A DNA stretch of 64,000 nucleotides from the NCBI GenBank assembly GCA_023205875.1, contig CP060763.1, positions 706,553-770,552 on the forward strand, given 5' to 3'. This stretch comes from Chloropicon primus (lineage: Eukaryota > Chlorophyta > Chloropicophyceae > Chloropicales > Chloropicaceae). The translations under genes and the position numbers were made by a program. The notes beneath the pieces were generated by a model. It saw nothing but the letters and a program-made list of their open reading frames with translations. It was not told where the DNA came from and did no database searches. Positions within the stretch are counted from its first letter, which is position 1. The number at the start of each line of letters is the position of its first letter. Positions 8,929-20,459 of the stretch are shown here, one piece after another.

Positions 8929-10032
8929 ATGCACGGGAGGAAGAGGGAGGCGAAGGAGGTGAAGCACTCCTCGGCGAGGGTGGAGGCCCGGAGGAGGAAG
9001 GCCAAGCTGTACGCGGAGCTGAGCAGGGAATGCTTCGCGAGGAGGAACCAGAAGAGGTACGACGAGGAGACCCTCGCCTTGTGCCAGAAGCTCCTGGAGA
9101 TGAACTGCGAGCTGTACACGCTGTGGAACCACAGGAAGGAGTACCTGGAGCCCATCCTGCTGGGCTCGTCGTCCGACGCCAAGGGAGCGGCGGAGAAGGA
9201 GCTCAAGCTCATCGAGGCGTGCCTCCAGAGGAACCCCAAGTCGTACTGCTGCTGGCAGCACAGGAAGTGGGTGGTGGACCTGGCCAACCGACTGCCGAAC
9301 GCCGAGGAAGCCGCCCTGGACAGGGAGCTGGGCCTTTGCGACCTCCTCCTCTCCGTGGACGAGAGGAACTTCCACTGCTGGTCCTACAGGAGGTTCGTGT
9401 GCTCCCTGCACAAGGCGAGGGAGCCGGAGGTGGAGCTGGACTTCACCACGGACAAGATCTCGCAAAACTTCTCCAACTACTCCTCCTGGCACTACAGGAG
9501 CGCCCTGCTGCCGGAGATCAACAAGGTGACCAGCTTCGAGGACCTCGTCAGGGGGGGCGGCGGCGAGAACACGACGACGACGACGTCGTCCTCGTCGGTG
9601 GGGGTAAAGAGGGTCCTGCCCCCTCACGTCCTCGACGAGGAGTTCGGCCTGGTGAAGCAGGCCTTCTTCACCGAGCCGGAGGACCAGAGCTCGTGGCTGT
9701 ACCACGCCTGGCTCATCAACCACCTCGTGGAGAACGAAAAAAAGTTTGGCTCGTACGGCGACGAGAGGGTGGGGGAGAGGCTGGAGCAGGAAGTCGAGAC
9801 CTGCAACGAGATATTGGAGATCGAGCCGGAGAGCAAGTGGCCCCTCCTCACCCTGGCGAGGCTCCTGGAGGCGCAAGCGGCTCGGGCGGGCGGGGAGGGC
9901 TCGGAATCCTCGGCTGCCGGGCTCCACAACAAGATGAGGCAGCTGTACCGCAAGCTGGAAGGGATCGACCCGATGAGAAGGGGGTACTACTTGGACGCCA
10001 TCGCTGCCGTCGGGAATGAGGAAGGGGGATGA
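8929..10032 (+). CDS. RABGGTA: Rab geranylgeranyltransferase alpha subunit
   Basis: A 367-residue, all-helical prenyltransferase alpha subunit. With its beta subunit and Rab escort protein it adds geranylgeranyl groups to Rab GTPases in the cytosol. Five PFTA repeats are visible with the Trp signature: YTLWNHRKEYL (about residue 62), YCCWQHRKWVV (about 106), FHCWSYRRFVC (about 148), YSSWHYRSALL (about 184) and SSWLYHAWLI (about 248). The N-terminal MHGRKRE matches the alpha subunit of type II enzymes rather than farnesyltransferase. A Gly/Thr/Ser insert lies near residue 207-225. The C-terminus lacks the Leu-rich repeats of animal RABGGTA. Confidence 0.92.
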   Translation: MHGRKREAKEVKHSSARVEARRRKAKLYAELSRECFARRNQKRYDEETLALCQKLLEMNCELYTLWNHRKEYLEPILLGSSSDAKGAAEKELKLIEACLQRNPKSYCCWQHRKWVVDLANRLPNAEEAALDRELGLCDLLLSVDERNFHCWSYRRFVCSLHKAREPEVELDFTTDKISQNFSNYSSWHYRSALLPEINKVTSFEDLVRGGGGENTTTTTSSSSVGVKRVLPPHVLDEEFGLVKQAFFTEPEDQSSWLYHAWLINHLVENEKKFGSYGDERVGERLEQEVETCNEILEIEPESKWPLLTLARLLEAQAARAGGEGSESSAAGLHNKMRQLYRKLEGIDPMRRGYYLDAIAAVGNEEGG

Positions 10033-10111
10033 CTAATTGTCGGATATTGGTGTAGTAAGATGTTGGCAGGCCGCGTGGTACCTGGAAAGAGCTCCACACG
10101 CCGTCGCTTCG

Positions 10112-10933
10112 CTACTTGCTGTGCTTGTTGACATAAGCCTCCACGCTCCTCTTTATCTCCTTTCTCGTCTCGTCCGTCAGCGGCCTCTCCGCAAACGCTT
10201 CCACCACCTTCTTGCATATCGCCTTGTAGCTCTCCTTCGACAGCTTGTTGGTCTTCCAGGGCTCCCTCAAGTAGTGCTTCACCACCTTGACAACCGCTTC
10301 CTTGTCCACCTTACCGGGCGCCACACTTCGCTTGGGGGATGGCCGAGGAGGACGCACGGGGTCGGGATCCTCCCGCCTGGGCTCGGGTGCTGGTGGCGCT
10401 TGGCCCACCGCCGTCGGCCGGTGGCTCCCTTCCCCCAGAGCCGCTTCTCGAGCGAAGGACATCTTCTCCGACAATGGGACTGGGGCGCGCGAGCAAGAGA
10501 GCGCGTCGTCAGGAGCTGAAGGAGACCCACGCACGCACGCACGCACACACAAAATCGTTCGTTCACCACCTCACTCACCTTGCTTCATGGCTCCTAGGAG
10601 AAGCTCGCTCGCTTTCGCCGTTTCTAGCTTGGCCAGCAGCTGCGCCACCCCACCCGCGCCTCCAGGGCCCGCGCTTGTCGTCGTCGCCGTCATCATCCTC
10701 GCCGTGGTCGCACTGGCGTTCGAGGCCTGCCTCTTCAAAGCCTCGTAGTACTCCTGGCCCGCCCCACCGTGGAGGAACGAGAACTTGTCGTTGCCCACGT
10801 TCTTGCTCCTTGCCATGACCTCGAAAGTCTCGCCGTTCTTCGCCACGTACCGCGCCAGGGTCTCCGCATTCTTCTTCACCTCCGGGTCCAGGAGGACGCC
10901 AGCACCAGCACCGCTCGAGCCCTCCATCACCAT
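10112..10933 (-). CDS. SURP-domain protein with SRI-like C-terminus (splicing factor candidate)
   Basis: Two exons, 10579-10933 and 10112-10515, flank a 63 bp intron (donor GTGAGT after MKQ, acceptor TTCAG); the product is about 252 residues. Residues 16-57 form a SURP module, found in splicing regulators: LDPEVKKNAETLARYVAKNG followed by FSFLHGGAGQEYYEAL. The last 65 residues, with VVKVVKHYLREPWK and SYKAICKKVVEAF, resemble the SRI helical bundle that binds the RNA polymerase II tail. A Pro/Arg linker joins them. SURP plus SRI points to splicing coupled to transcription in the nucleus; the SRI assignment is the weaker half. A second in-frame acceptor (CCCAG near 10480) would shorten the linker. 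Confidence 0.75.
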
Positions 10934-11169
10934 CGCCTTGGCCTCCCTCTGCCTCGCTCGCTCTGATCCGCCCTGAATCCTCCAGGAGGGAGGGAGGAGG
11001 GAGGAAGGAGAGGAGAAGAGAGGGGAGGATCAGAGGATGTCCTTGGATCGGTGGAAGGGTTTGTGATCTTTAATGTATTGTTACGAGGTTGTTGGTCCTT
11101 AAAGACACAGTGTCATCGTTAATCGGTGATGACCGCAAAATGATGCTTCCGCTTTCAAGCATCTTTGTT

Positions 11170-14100
11170 CTATTCTTGGGCCTCGGCGCCGTTACCCTCG
11201 TCCTTGCTCGGCTCCTCGGCCAGCAAAGGCTTGGCGGCCTCCTCGAGTTTGGACTTGAGGTCGGCAATCTCCCTGTCCTTCTGCTTGATGAGGTCCTCGT
11301 AGTGGGAGGTCGTATCGCTCGTGGTGGTCACGTTCGAGGTGTGGATGGTGGCGAGGCCTCCCGCGGTTGCGCCCGGGCTCACCTGCTTGGAGACCATCGT
11401 CTGCGCGATCGTGGAAGCGTCCTGGGCCTGGTCACCCCTCAAAATGTGGAGGAGTTTCGGGAAGATGACAAGGGCCGTGGCGCCGTTGAAGGCGTACAAG
11501 ATTCCGCAGCAGACTATGATGAACCTCACGTCCCTGTCCAAATCCAGGTAAAAGTACATCGGGATCACCACGATAACCGCCAAGGCCGTGTTGTACGCAC
11601 CCATCACAACAACCTTAACCTCCTGGTAATCAGCAGGGGCGTTCCTGACTCGGAATCCGAGGACGAGGCCGTACAGCAGGAGCAAGATCTTCATGAAGAT
11701 AAGAACGATTCCGATGGGGCTTCCGCCGCTCGACTTGCATTCGAAGTACGGAATCAGCGCTCCCTTGACGGTCTCGTGGACGAAACCGGCCCTGAGATCA
11801 TCCACGAAGATGAAGAGCAAGAGCACGAGCAACTCCGCAGCCATGACGAGGGAGAGGATAAACATCATCTGCCTCACGCCCATTGTCACGACCTTCATGT
11901 ACTTGTTGTTGAAGAGGACGTGGACGCGGTACATCTTCAGAGCCAAAGAGGCGTACATCAGAGTGAAGCCGAGGGTGAGCAAGGCAGGAACAGTCCTGCA
12001 GGTCTCGTCGCTCCTCTTGCCCAAAAGCACGAAAATCGACGCGATTCCCATGATGGCTCCGATGATGGACAGGGCCATCATGGTGGGCTGGGATCGCCTC
12101 ATGAAGGGGTTGTTCCTGTACATAATCACGGCGACAAGCAAAGCCAACTGGAAGGCAATCGAAAGGATCGCCAGGGCGAGGAAGGCCTGCCCCACAGGGG
12201 AGTCCTGGTGCACGTAGTCGCACTCGACGTTGATTGGGGCCGGAAGTGGCAGGCCAGTTGGGCACAAGTCGCCAAAGTTGTCCTCGTTGCAGCAACTCTG
12301 CGATCCATTCTTGTAAGTGTAGACACCAACCCTCTCGTTGTCCGTGCTGCATTTGGAGACCGTGAAGTCAAAGTGACTGGCGGTGCAAGGCGCGGGCATG
12401 ATCACCTCGCAATTTGCTCCACCGTAACCAACAGGGCACATGCAGACACCCGCCCCAAAGTCGCACGTTCCTCTGCCCGAGCAGTACGACGTGATCTGAG
12501 AGTTCAGGAGGCAGGTTCCGTCGGTCGGGGCGGTAGACCTCGCGCCCGGGAAGATCACGTCTCTTGAGAACGTCACATTGTCGCCTTCCAAGAGACCCAC
12601 CGTGTAATCGTCGCTGCGCCTGTTGAAAAGGGTGTACCTGGAACCTCTGCGGTCCAAGTTCTCATCGAAACTCACTTTACCAGAGAGACCCTCGAACTCA
12701 ACCTTCTTCAAGGCTTCAAGCAATTTCTCGCCATCCGTGGGGTCGTTGCCGGCCTCAATGACGTCGTGAATGGCAAGAGCCACCGCTGTGGCAGCATCGA
12801 AACTGGGTGGACCGTAAGGGTGGACCGTCTTCCTGTCCCCATCTCCGTCGGCCCAGCCCAAGTCGTCTCCGTTGTCGATGAAGAACTGGTTCGCGATGTC
12901 CTGGTTCACCGTGTCAAAGGCGTACCTCGCGTTCTTTGGCTCCCAGATCGTGTCGATGTAGTTCTGGAGAAGAGGCCCAAAGGTCGACTGAGCCAAGCCC
13001 ACCGTGCCTAACATGGTGGCTTCCAGATTCTCCAGGGTTGGTGGAGGCAGTCTGGTCCAAACTTCACCGTCCGCCCAGGTAATCGTATCCTGCCCTCCGG
13101 CCGTGGAGACTGTTCCGGTGCCACGACCCCCAAGAGAGACGGAAGCTCCGGACCTCGTACCAGTGACCTTGAGGCAGTTGGACTGCGGGTTCGCGCTCTC
13201 CAAGTCACCAGTGCTCGATTCAAAGAGCGGGATGATGTCACCGCCGGCGCTCGAGCGGTAGTAGCCTCCCAAGGTGCCGGCCCTTGGCTTGTACCACCAC
13301 GAGCCGATGTCTCCGTCCAAAATCTGCATCGCTTGGTTGTTGGACCAACTGTCTGGAGCGTAGTACATGTACTCTGGTCCCTTGAGGTAGCCGCTCTGGA
13401 AGACAGTGGCCGCGAAATACTGAGCATCCTGGGTCTGAAGAGCTCCGAAGACGTGCCTGACGCCCTCCCCAGCAAGGTCTCTTACTTTGCAAATCATGGC
13501 GAGGTCGACCTTTGCTTCCTTTCCAGCTCCGGTATCCACTTCGCTGTACTTCGAGACGGTCTTGTACGCGCTAGCCGGCTGATCGATCGATTCGGCTGCT
13601 GCCTGAGACCTGAACTGATCGGCGAGACCGATGCCGTAGGCGCCATCGCTCGCCACGACACCAACGCGCTTCACACCAAAGTGCTTGGCCAAAGTAGCAA
13701 TACCCTTGCCCTGAGCAAGGTCGCTTGGAACCGTCCTCAAGAAGTACGGGTACAAGGTCTTGTCCGACAAGTCAGGCGAGGTCGCGGAGTAGCTCACCAT
13801 TGGAATCTTGTAGAGCTTGAGCAAGTCCTGGGCAGACATGGAAGCTCCCTGCGTGTGGGTGAGAAGGAAGTGGTGAGGGAGTGGTCAGTTTCAAATTGCG
13901 CCCTCAAACAACAAGAATGTCAAAGACGAACGTACCGAGCAAGTGGCTCCCACCGTGGCCACAACGGGCTGGCTCGTGGAGCCCGACATGCAGGGCGTGC
14001 CCTGCTTGGCAGCGCCTTCGAGTGCAACACTTCTGGAGCAACCACTGTTGTCCACGACGTATCTAATTTGGGTGCTCGGCAAGATGTCGTCGAACCACCC

Positions 14101-14301
14101 GTCCGTCTTGTCGTTAATCATGTCGAGAGCAAGCCTGAAGTGGGACGCTCTCTCCCTGACGTTCCCGTAGGCAACCGCATAGAGCCCTCCAACGTGGACT
14201 TCAGCTGGCGCCTGCCCTTGAGTCGTATGGATTAGCTGGACAACTGTCAAGGCCAAGATAACCCCAATTGCTTTCATCTTTCGTGTGGTCGCACCCTTCA
14301 T
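11170..14301 (-). CDS. Class C GPCR-like receptor (GABA-B/glutamate receptor type) with EGF-like module
   Basis: Two exons, 13936-14301 and 11170-13848, flank an 87 bp GT-AG intron; the product is about 1014 residues. A signal peptide (MKAIGVILALTVVQLIHTTQ) is followed by an ANF-receptor-type ligand-binding region (about residues 31-545; e.g. VKRVGVVASDGAYGIG). A six-Cys EGF-like module follows (about 568-602, CSGRGTCDFGAGVCMCPVGY). Seven membrane helices (about 670-912) contain the class C features NPFMRRSQPTMMALSIIGAI and YMKVVTMGVRQ. The cytosolic tail carries a short coiled coil (DREIADLKSKLEEA). The order matches GABA-B-like receptors, which sense amino acids or related ligands at the plasma membrane. 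Ligand and G-protein coupling cannot be read from sequence. A second ATG at 14277 also gives a good signal peptide. Confidence 0.9.
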
Positions 14302-14732
14302 CTTGGTCCCCTCCCTTCGTGTGGTCGCAAAGGCCTTGGTCCCTTTCAAGGTCACCCAAGGTCACTCCCACGACCTCCACCGTCCTTGTGGCTGGGTCTC
14401 TTTGGGTCGTTGGACTCCTTCTCCCTTCGCCGCAACCGGCAACCACAGGAACAGGAAGAGGAAGAGGAAGAGGAAGAGAAAGAGAAAAGAGAAAAGAGAG
14501 GATTGAATAGTCTATTGACACTTGTCACAATCCAGCGTAGACGAAGTCCTTCTTCTTTGGGACAAGAAGTTCCCTATTTTTTTCGGAAGAAAACGAAGCG
14601 TCAATCAATCTGATCTGAGGATGGATGTAGAGAGCATCAAGATTGCGGGGATGGGGAACCGAAAGAACAGCGAAAGAGGAGAGGGATCTCTCGAGGAAAG
14701 GAACAACCGGAATCATTGCTACACAGCATTCT
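14302..14732. other. Intergenic region upstream of the class C GPCR gene
   Basis: About 430 bp between the GPCR start and the stop of cysteinyl-tRNA synthetase, both on the - strand. It contains (GAAGAG)n at about 14455-14480 and a T-rich stretch near 14570-14585. It should hold the GPCR promoter; no gene is evident. Confidence 0.4.
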
Positions 14733-16514
14733 TTACTGGATGCTCACAGGTTGCCACACGGTGCCCTGCGGAGAGTCTAATAGGGCGATGCCGTCGTTCA
14801 CGAGCTCGTCCCTTAACCGGTCAGACAACTCAAAGTCCTTGTTTTTCCTCGCCTCCTGCCTTCTTTTTATCATGCCCTCCACCTCCTCGGCACTTCTTCC
14901 GCACCTACGGAGCGCGCACTCTTTCATTCCCTGCAAGACGTCCTTGTAGTCAGCACAAGCCAGGCCCAGCACCTGCATGATTTCGGTAACGCCGGCGTAG
15001 TAACCCCTGAGCTGCTTCTCCCTTTCAGGGTTTTTCCTTCCCTTCTTCGTATGGAGCAGCTCGTTCATGCTCTTCAGGACGGGGGACAAGACGGAGAGGG
15101 TTTGCTGCGTGCCCAAGTCATCGCTCATGGCTCTCATGCAGTCCTCCAGCATGACTTTCGACCCCTCGAAGGTAGCGCAGCAGTCCTCCGCCGTCGCTTC
15201 GGTTCCCTCGCCCTCGAAAAGGAGGTCCTCGCAGTCCGCGAGGGTCTGGTAAAGGTAGTAAGACCTCGCCGAGGCCTCGTTCAACATGCCGTCGCTGAAA
15301 TTGATGGCACTCCTGTAATGGGTGTTGAGCAAGAAGAATCTCAGCGCCTTGGGGTGGTACCGTTCCAAAATTTCCCGAATTGTGAAGAAGTTCCCCAACG
15401 ACTTGGACATCTTCTCCGTGTTCACGTTCACAAAACCGTTGTGCATCCAGAACCTCGAGAACTGGTCCGAGCACTGCTTGCAAGAAGCCATGGACTGGGC
15501 CAGCTCGTTCTCATGGTGGGGGAAGGTGAGGTCCAGCCCACCCCCGTGGATGTCGATCTCCGTGCCCAGCAGCTTGTGGATCATCGCACTGCACTCGATG
15601 TGCCACCCGGGTCGTCCCTGCCCCCACGGGCTCTCCCAGAAGGGCTCTCCCTCCTTCTTGGCCTTCCACAGCGCAAAGTCGGCCGGATCCCTCTTCCTCT
15701 CGTCCACCGTCACCCTCTCCCCCGCCCTGTTGTCGTCCTGCTTGCGGCCGCTCAGGCTCCCGTAATCGCCCAGCGATGGGACTGAGAAGTAGACATCGCC
15801 ATCCACGACGTAGCCGTGGCCGTTGTCGATGATTCTGCTGATCTGCTCGATCATGGCGTCGATGTGCTCCGTCGCTCTGGGCTCCAGCGTCGGACTCAAG
15901 TTTCCCAGGGACGCCATGTCGGTGTGGAACTCGTCTATGAACTTGTCCGTGATCGCATTGCAGTCCTGCCCCACCTCCTGAGCGCGCTTGATGATCTTGT
16001 CGTCAATGTCGGTGAAGTTCCTGCAGTACACGACGTCGTACCCTCTCCACCGAAGGAACCTGTACAGCACGTCGAAGACGGTATAAACCCGGGCGTGGCC
16101 GATGTGGCTAAAGTCGTACACCGTGACGCCGCAGACGTACATCGTGACGGACCTCGTTTGGGGGTCCCGCGCCTCGAACTCCTGCTTCTTTCGCGCCTTC
16201 GTGTTGTACAGCACCACCTGAGGCCCGGTGCCCGTGGCCTCCCTGGCTCGACTCGTCTCCGCCTCTCCGGCGAGCGTCGAGCACAGAGCGGAGGGAGCCG
16301 ACCTCGTCGTCGACCTCCTCGCGCTCTCCCCCGCCACACCTCCCAGGGTCGCCAGGGCCCGCCTTCTTCCCTCCCTGCTCGCCCTCCATGACGGCGCCAC
16401 TCGGAGTGCCTTGGAGGAGACGGAGACCCGGGGCCTCGCGCCGCCCCTCCAACACAGCACACAGCGCGCGGATGCCGCAGCGTACGAGTGAAGGGGCACG
16501 ATCAAATTCATCAT
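14733..16514 (-). CDS. CARS: Cysteinyl-tRNA synthetase, organelle-targeted form
   Basis: A 593-residue class I synthetase that charges tRNA-Cys. Residues about 1-100 are Arg/Ser/Ala-rich, consistent with targeting to mitochondrion and/or plastid. The catalytic core begins at MYVCGVTVYDFSHIGHAR, which holds a zinc-ligand Cys and the HIGH-type motif. YCRNFTDIDDKIIKRA, the GGGLDLTFPHHENE block with zinc-binding residues, and KMSKSLGNFFTIREIL (the KMSKS loop) follow in order. The C-terminus carries the DALR-type anticodon-side helices. Length and motif order are normal. Two adjacent ATGs begin the frame. Confidence 0.96.
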   Translation of the reverse strand: MMNLIVPLHSYAAASARCVLCWRGGARPRVSVSSKALRVAPSWRASREGRRRALATLGGVAGESARRSTTRSAPSALCSTLAGEAETSRAREATGTGPQVVLYNTKARKKQEFEARDPQTRSVTMYVCGVTVYDFSHIGHARVYTVFDVLYRFLRWRGYDVVYCRNFTDIDDKIIKRAQEVGQDCNAITDKFIDEFHTDMASLGNLSPTLEPRATEHIDAMIEQISRIIDNGHGYVVDGDVYFSVPSLGDYGSLSGRKQDDNRAGERVTVDERKRDPADFALWKAKKEGEPFWESPWGQGRPGWHIECSAMIHKLLGTEIDIHGGGLDLTFPHHENELAQSMASCKQCSDQFSRFWMHNGFVNVNTEKMSKSLGNFFTIREILERYHPKALRFFLLNTHYRSAINFSDGMLNEASARSYYLYQTLADCEDLLFEGEGTEATAEDCCATFEGSKVMLEDCMRAMSDDLGTQQTLSVLSPVLKSMNELLHTKKGRKNPEREKQLRGYYAGVTEIMQVLGLACADYKDVLQGMKECALRRCGRSAEEVEGMIKRRQEARKNKDFELSDRLRDELVNDGIALLDSPQGTVWQPVSIQ

Positions 16515-16792
16515 TCAACCCAACCCTACGCCCCTCCCTGTCCCCTGTCCCCTGTCTCTCTCTCTCTCCCTTCGATCGGTTCCGTCCCGCCCTCCAGACT
16601 GGAGCCTTATCCGGATGAGAGGGCCAGGTCGAGGATTGGGAAGGTTCATGGAGGAAGGAGGACATGGCAAGGAGTCGTACGGACGTGTGTGAGTGTGACA
16701 CAAAAGTATTTCCATATGTGTATATGTCTATGTTTATGTACAGATAGATAGGATTGGCGACGACTCGAGGTGGTTGTGATGACGGTGGTGAC

Positions 16793-18295
16793 TCAGAACC
16801 TCTTCATGTCTTTGGGGGGCTTGAAGCGGACGGGGTGGGTCTCCGGCGTGGCCTCCAGGTCCTCCTTGTAGAACTTGATGGTCTTGTCCGCCTCGCAAGT
16901 GAGCAGCCGGGTGCCGGTGACGTCGAAGGACGAGGCGAAGATGCCGTTCTCGCTGTCGAGGGATCCGGGCTGGACCTGGGTCTCGATCTCCTGGAATCGG
17001 TTGCCGCTCTGCCAGTCCCAGAGCCAGACGTTGCCGTTGTCCGCGCCCGTGACCATCACGCCATCGTCGTTGCACGCGATCGTGTTGACGATGGACCTCT
17101 GCTGCTGGATGGTGTTGTGCATGAACTTTCCCGAGGGCAGGGCGAACTTCTTTATCCTGTCGCTGCTCGCGGAGCAGAACGAGTACTCCTTGGGGTGCAT
17201 GCCCAAGCAGCGGACGCTCTTTTTGTGGTGGGTCAGGGTCGTCATGGGCTTGGCCGCCACCAGGTCCCACAGCTTGATCTGGCTGTCGTGAGACCCGGTG
17301 ATCACCTGGGGATCCGTCCCTTGGGACAGGATGGAGCAGACCGTGTTGTCGTGGCCCGTCAGCACGTGGACCTGGGCCTTGGTTCTCATGTCCCAAACCC
17401 TGCAAGTGCAGTCCCTCCCTCCCGTGAACAGCAGGTCCAGCGTGGGGTGGAGCTGGAGGGCGTAAATTCCGCTCAGGTGGCCGTGGTAGTGCCTTATCAC
17501 CTTGTTGTACTCCAAATCCCAGCACTTGATCTGCTTGTCCAGGCCGCAGCTGAACATGTACGGGTGCCTGGGGCTCACGGCCAGCCCCGTGACCTGCTCG
17601 ATGTGACCCGTCAAAGTCAGCTTGAGCCTCCCCGAGGCCAGGTCCCAGACCTTTATCGTGCGGTCGGCCGACCCCGTGACGAACCAAGAGTTCGAGGGGT
17701 CGAAGGCAACGCTCCGAACCCAGCCCATGTGGCCGCTCACGACGCGGTACAGCTTCCAAGGCGCGTGCCACACCGGTTTGGGCCACTTGCTGGCCTGCCT
17801 CCTGATCACGCTGGCGCTGTACTCGTGCGTGGAAGCAGAGGGCGCGGAGAACGTCGAGAGGGAAGTGGACGCGGCCCCTGCCTCCCTCGCACCGCCGTCG
17901 GGCTTGGACGCCGGGGGCAGAGCGAGGGCGAGCCCCGAGGCCTTCTTCCCCTTCCCCTTCTCCCCGGGCCTGCTTCCCGAGGACGACGACGGTCCAGCCG
18001 CAGCCGCCTCGACGGAAGCAGAAGCAGAAGCAGAAGCAGAAGCAGGATCAGACCCCCCTCCCCCGTCCCTCCTCGCCTCCGCCACGCTGGCCGCGTACTC
18101 GTACTCCTCCCTCCACTTGGCCTTTGCCCTGACACTCCCCTCGTTCCGTTCTCCTCCCTCTTTCTCCTCCCTTGCACGCTTCAAGTGTTCGAGTCCCACC
18201 TTGCCGTGTTCCTCGTTCCCCTTCCCTCCCCTCGGAAAGAGCGCCCTCGTCCTCGTCCTCCTCTCCTCCACATGCCTCCTCCCCTCGGCCGTCAT
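16793..18295 (-). CDS. PRL1: PRL1/PLRG1 WD40 protein of the NineTeen complex
   Basis: A 500-residue WD-repeat protein from ATG 18295. The N-terminal ~165 residues are low-complexity Ala/Ser/Lys/Arg sequence. Seven WD40 blades follow, starting at [20 protein letters not shown], the conserved entry of the PRL1/Prp46 propeller, with WD signatures [33 protein letters not shown] and [11 protein letters not shown]. In plants PRL1 works in the MOS4-associated/NineTeen spliceosome-activating complex and has been reported to inhibit SnRK1 through a CUL4 ligase. It is divergent from NOG2, sharing a ~240 bp promoter. Confidence 0.95.
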   Translation of the reverse strand: MTAEGRRHVEERRTRTRALFPRGGKGNEEHGKVGLEHLKRAREEKEGGERNEGSVRAKAKWREEYEYAASVAEARRDGGGGSDPASASASASASVEAAAAGPSSSSGSRPGEKGKGKKASGLALALPPASKPDGGAREAGAASTSLSTFSAPSASTHEYSASVIRRQASKWPKPVWHAPWKLYRVVSGHMGWVRSVAFDPSNSWFVTGSADRTIKVWDLASGRLKLTLTGHIEQVTGLAVSPRHPYMFSCGLDKQIKCWDLEYNKVIRHYHGHLSGIYALQLHPTLDLLFTGGRDCTCRVWDMRTKAQVHVLTGHDNTVCSILSQGTDPQVITGSHDSQIKLWDLVAAKPMTTLTHHKKSVRCLGMHPKEYSFCSASSDRIKKFALPSGKFMHNTIQQQRSIVNTIACNDDGVMVTGADNGNVWLWDWQSGNRFQEIETQVQPGSLDSENGIFASSFDVTGTRLLTCEADKTIKFYKEDLEATPETHPVRFKPPKDMKRF

Positions 18296-18533
18296 CCTCG
18301 TCCTCGCCTCGTGCTCGTGCGCCGATCGATCGCGCGCGCGGAACGAGGCTCCAGGCGGCGCCAAAGGGGGAAGAAGAAGAAGAAGAAGCGACGACGCGAC
18401 GCGACGCGACGACCGACAAGAGGGAGAGGGAGAGGGAGAGGGAGAGAGGCGGACGTGCGTGCGGCGGCTTGGTTTCTTTTTATTTTTATTTTTGGTATTT
18501 TTGTGACGGGAGGGGAGGGGAGGGGAAAGGAGG

Positions 18534-20297
18534 ATGCCTAAGACATTTAAGAAGAAGGGGGACAAGAAGGGGGAGCCGAAGCATGCGCAGGATGCGAACA
18601 GGTCAAACAAGACGAAGCCCGGGGCCCACTCCATACGTAGTGCGGCCACGGTGCGACGGCTTAACATGTACAACGACAAGGCGAAGAGGGACAAGAAGGG
18701 AAAGTTCATCTCCCAGTCTTTCCAGTCCAAGGAGCTGCCGAACAGCAGGATTCAGCCGGACAGGAGGTGGTTCGGGAACACGAGGGTCATTGGGCAGCAG
18801 CAGCTGCAGAGGTTCCGGGAGGAGCTCGGGGCGAAGCTGAAGTCCCCCTTCAACGTGCTTCTCAAGGAAAGGAAGCTGCCCATGTCGCTCCTGAACGAGG
18901 GGGAGAGCAGCAAGCAGGCAAAGGTGGACCTCCTCAAGGTGCAGGGCTACCAGGACACTTTCGGGCCCAAGAGCCAGCGCAAGAGGCCAAGGATGCTGGC
19001 CAACGACCTGGAGTCCCTCGTGAAGAAGGTGAAGAAGAGCGACGCGGAGTACGAGGAGAGGGTCACCACGGGGAGAGGCGACTCCTCGGCGGTGAAGGAC
19101 AACATGGAGGCCAGGGACCTCGTGAAGGACAAGCTCTTCGAGAAGGGCCAGTCCAAGAGAATCTGGGGCGAGCTTTACAAGGTCATAGACTCCTCTGATG
19201 TGATCATCCAGGTTCTGGACGCGAGGGACCCCATCGGGACGAGGTGCCAGCACGTGGAGAGGCACCTGAAGAAGAACGCCAGGCACAAGCACATGCTGTT
19301 GCTCCTCAACAAGTGCGACTTGGTTCCCGCCTGGGTCACCAAGAGGTACCTGCACATGCTCTCCAAGGACTACCCGACCTTGGCCTTCCACGCGAGCATC
19401 ACCAACCCCTTCGGCAAGGGCTCTCTCATCTCTTTGCTGAGGCAGATTGCCAGGCTGCACAGTGACAAGCAGGCCATCTCCATTGGGTTCGTGGGCTACC
19501 CAAACGTGGGGAAGAGCTCCGTGATCAACACCCTGAGAACCAAAAAGGTGTGCAACGTCGCTCCGGTTCCGGGTGAGACCAAAGTGTGGCAGTACATCAC
19601 TCTGACCAAGAGGATCTTCCTGATCGATTGCCCTGGGGTGGTGTACAACAGCACGAGCGACACGGAGACGGACAGCGTTCTCAAGGGCGTTGTGAGGGTG
19701 GAAAGGCTGGAGGACGCCACGGAGCACATCCCTGCCGTCCTCTCCAGGGTGAAGAGGAAGTACATCTCCCAAGCCTACAAGGTCAGCAAGTGGAAAGATC
19801 CCACTGACTTTTTGGAGCAGCTCGCCAGGAGGATGGGAAAGATGCTCAAGGGAGGGGAGCCGGACCTCAACACTGCGGCGAGGATGATGCTCCAGGACTG
19901 GCAGAGGGGAAAGATCCCTTTCTTCGTGAATCCACCGGAGCACGTCGAGGAGCTGGGGCCAGCGGAGGAGGAGAGCGACGACGAGGAGAGCGAGGAGAGC
20001 CAGGGGGAGGAGAAGCCCACCGACGAGAAGCTCGAGCAGATCGCGAAGGAGTCGCTCAAGGCGGCGGAGGAGGCCCAGCGGAAGCAGGAGAAGGAAAAGT
20101 TCCCGACCAAGGCTGACTTTTTTGATAAGGAAGAGCAGGGCTCCGACCAAGACCAGGAGGAGGAGGAGGAGGCCCGCGGCAAACCCGATGGAGGAAAGGG
20201 CAGTGGGGACAACGACGGGAGCTCTGACAGCGAGGACAGCCATGGTTACGGCGACAAGGGCCTGTCATGGGAGGCAGTCATGCAATATGTGAAGTAA
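18534..20297 (+). CDS. NOG2: Nucleolar GTP-binding protein 2 (NOG2/Nug2)
   Basis: A 587-residue circularly permuted GTPase that acts as a placeholder and checkpoint on pre-60S ribosomes before nuclear export. The N-terminal NOG2 domain includes [17 protein letters not shown]. The permuted order is visible: the G4 motif NKCDLVP (about residue 262) comes before G1 GYPNVGKSS (about 321) and G3 DCPGVV (about 366). The C-terminal 130 residues are an acidic/Lys-rich tail. Length is normal for the family and no intron is needed. A TGTAA element lies about 20 bp past the stop. Confidence 0.96.
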   Translation: MPKTFKKKGDKKGEPKHAQDANRSNKTKPGAHSIRSAATVRRLNMYNDKAKRDKKGKFISQSFQSKELPNSRIQPDRRWFGNTRVIGQQQLQRFREELGAKLKSPFNVLLKERKLPMSLLNEGESSKQAKVDLLKVQGYQDTFGPKSQRKRPRMLANDLESLVKKVKKSDAEYEERVTTGRGDSSAVKDNMEARDLVKDKLFEKGQSKRIWGELYKVIDSSDVIIQVLDARDPIGTRCQHVERHLKKNARHKHMLLLLNKCDLVPAWVTKRYLHMLSKDYPTLAFHASITNPFGKGSLISLLRQIARLHSDKQAISIGFVGYPNVGKSSVINTLRTKKVCNVAPVPGETKVWQYITLTKRIFLIDCPGVVYNSTSDTETDSVLKGVVRVERLEDATEHIPAVLSRVKRKYISQAYKVSKWKDPTDFLEQLARRMGKMLKGGEPDLNTAARMMLQDWQRGKIPFFVNPPEHVEELGPAEEESDDEESEESQGEEKPTDEKLEQIAKESLKAAEEAQRKQEKEKFPTKADFFDKEEQGSDQDQEEEEEARGKPDGGKGSGDNDGSSDSEDSHGYGDKGLSWEAVMQYVK

Positions 20298-20459
20298 AGA
20301 CGCTCTCTTTTTTTTCTCTTGTAAAACATTGTGTGGACCAAGCTCACAAGAATCGAAGTTTTCTTTTACACGTGTGCGCTTTTTTTTTTTACATATGCCC
20401 TTGCCCATGGAGTCTTTGTCGTCATTGTGTTGTTGTTGTTCGCGAATCGTTCCACTACT

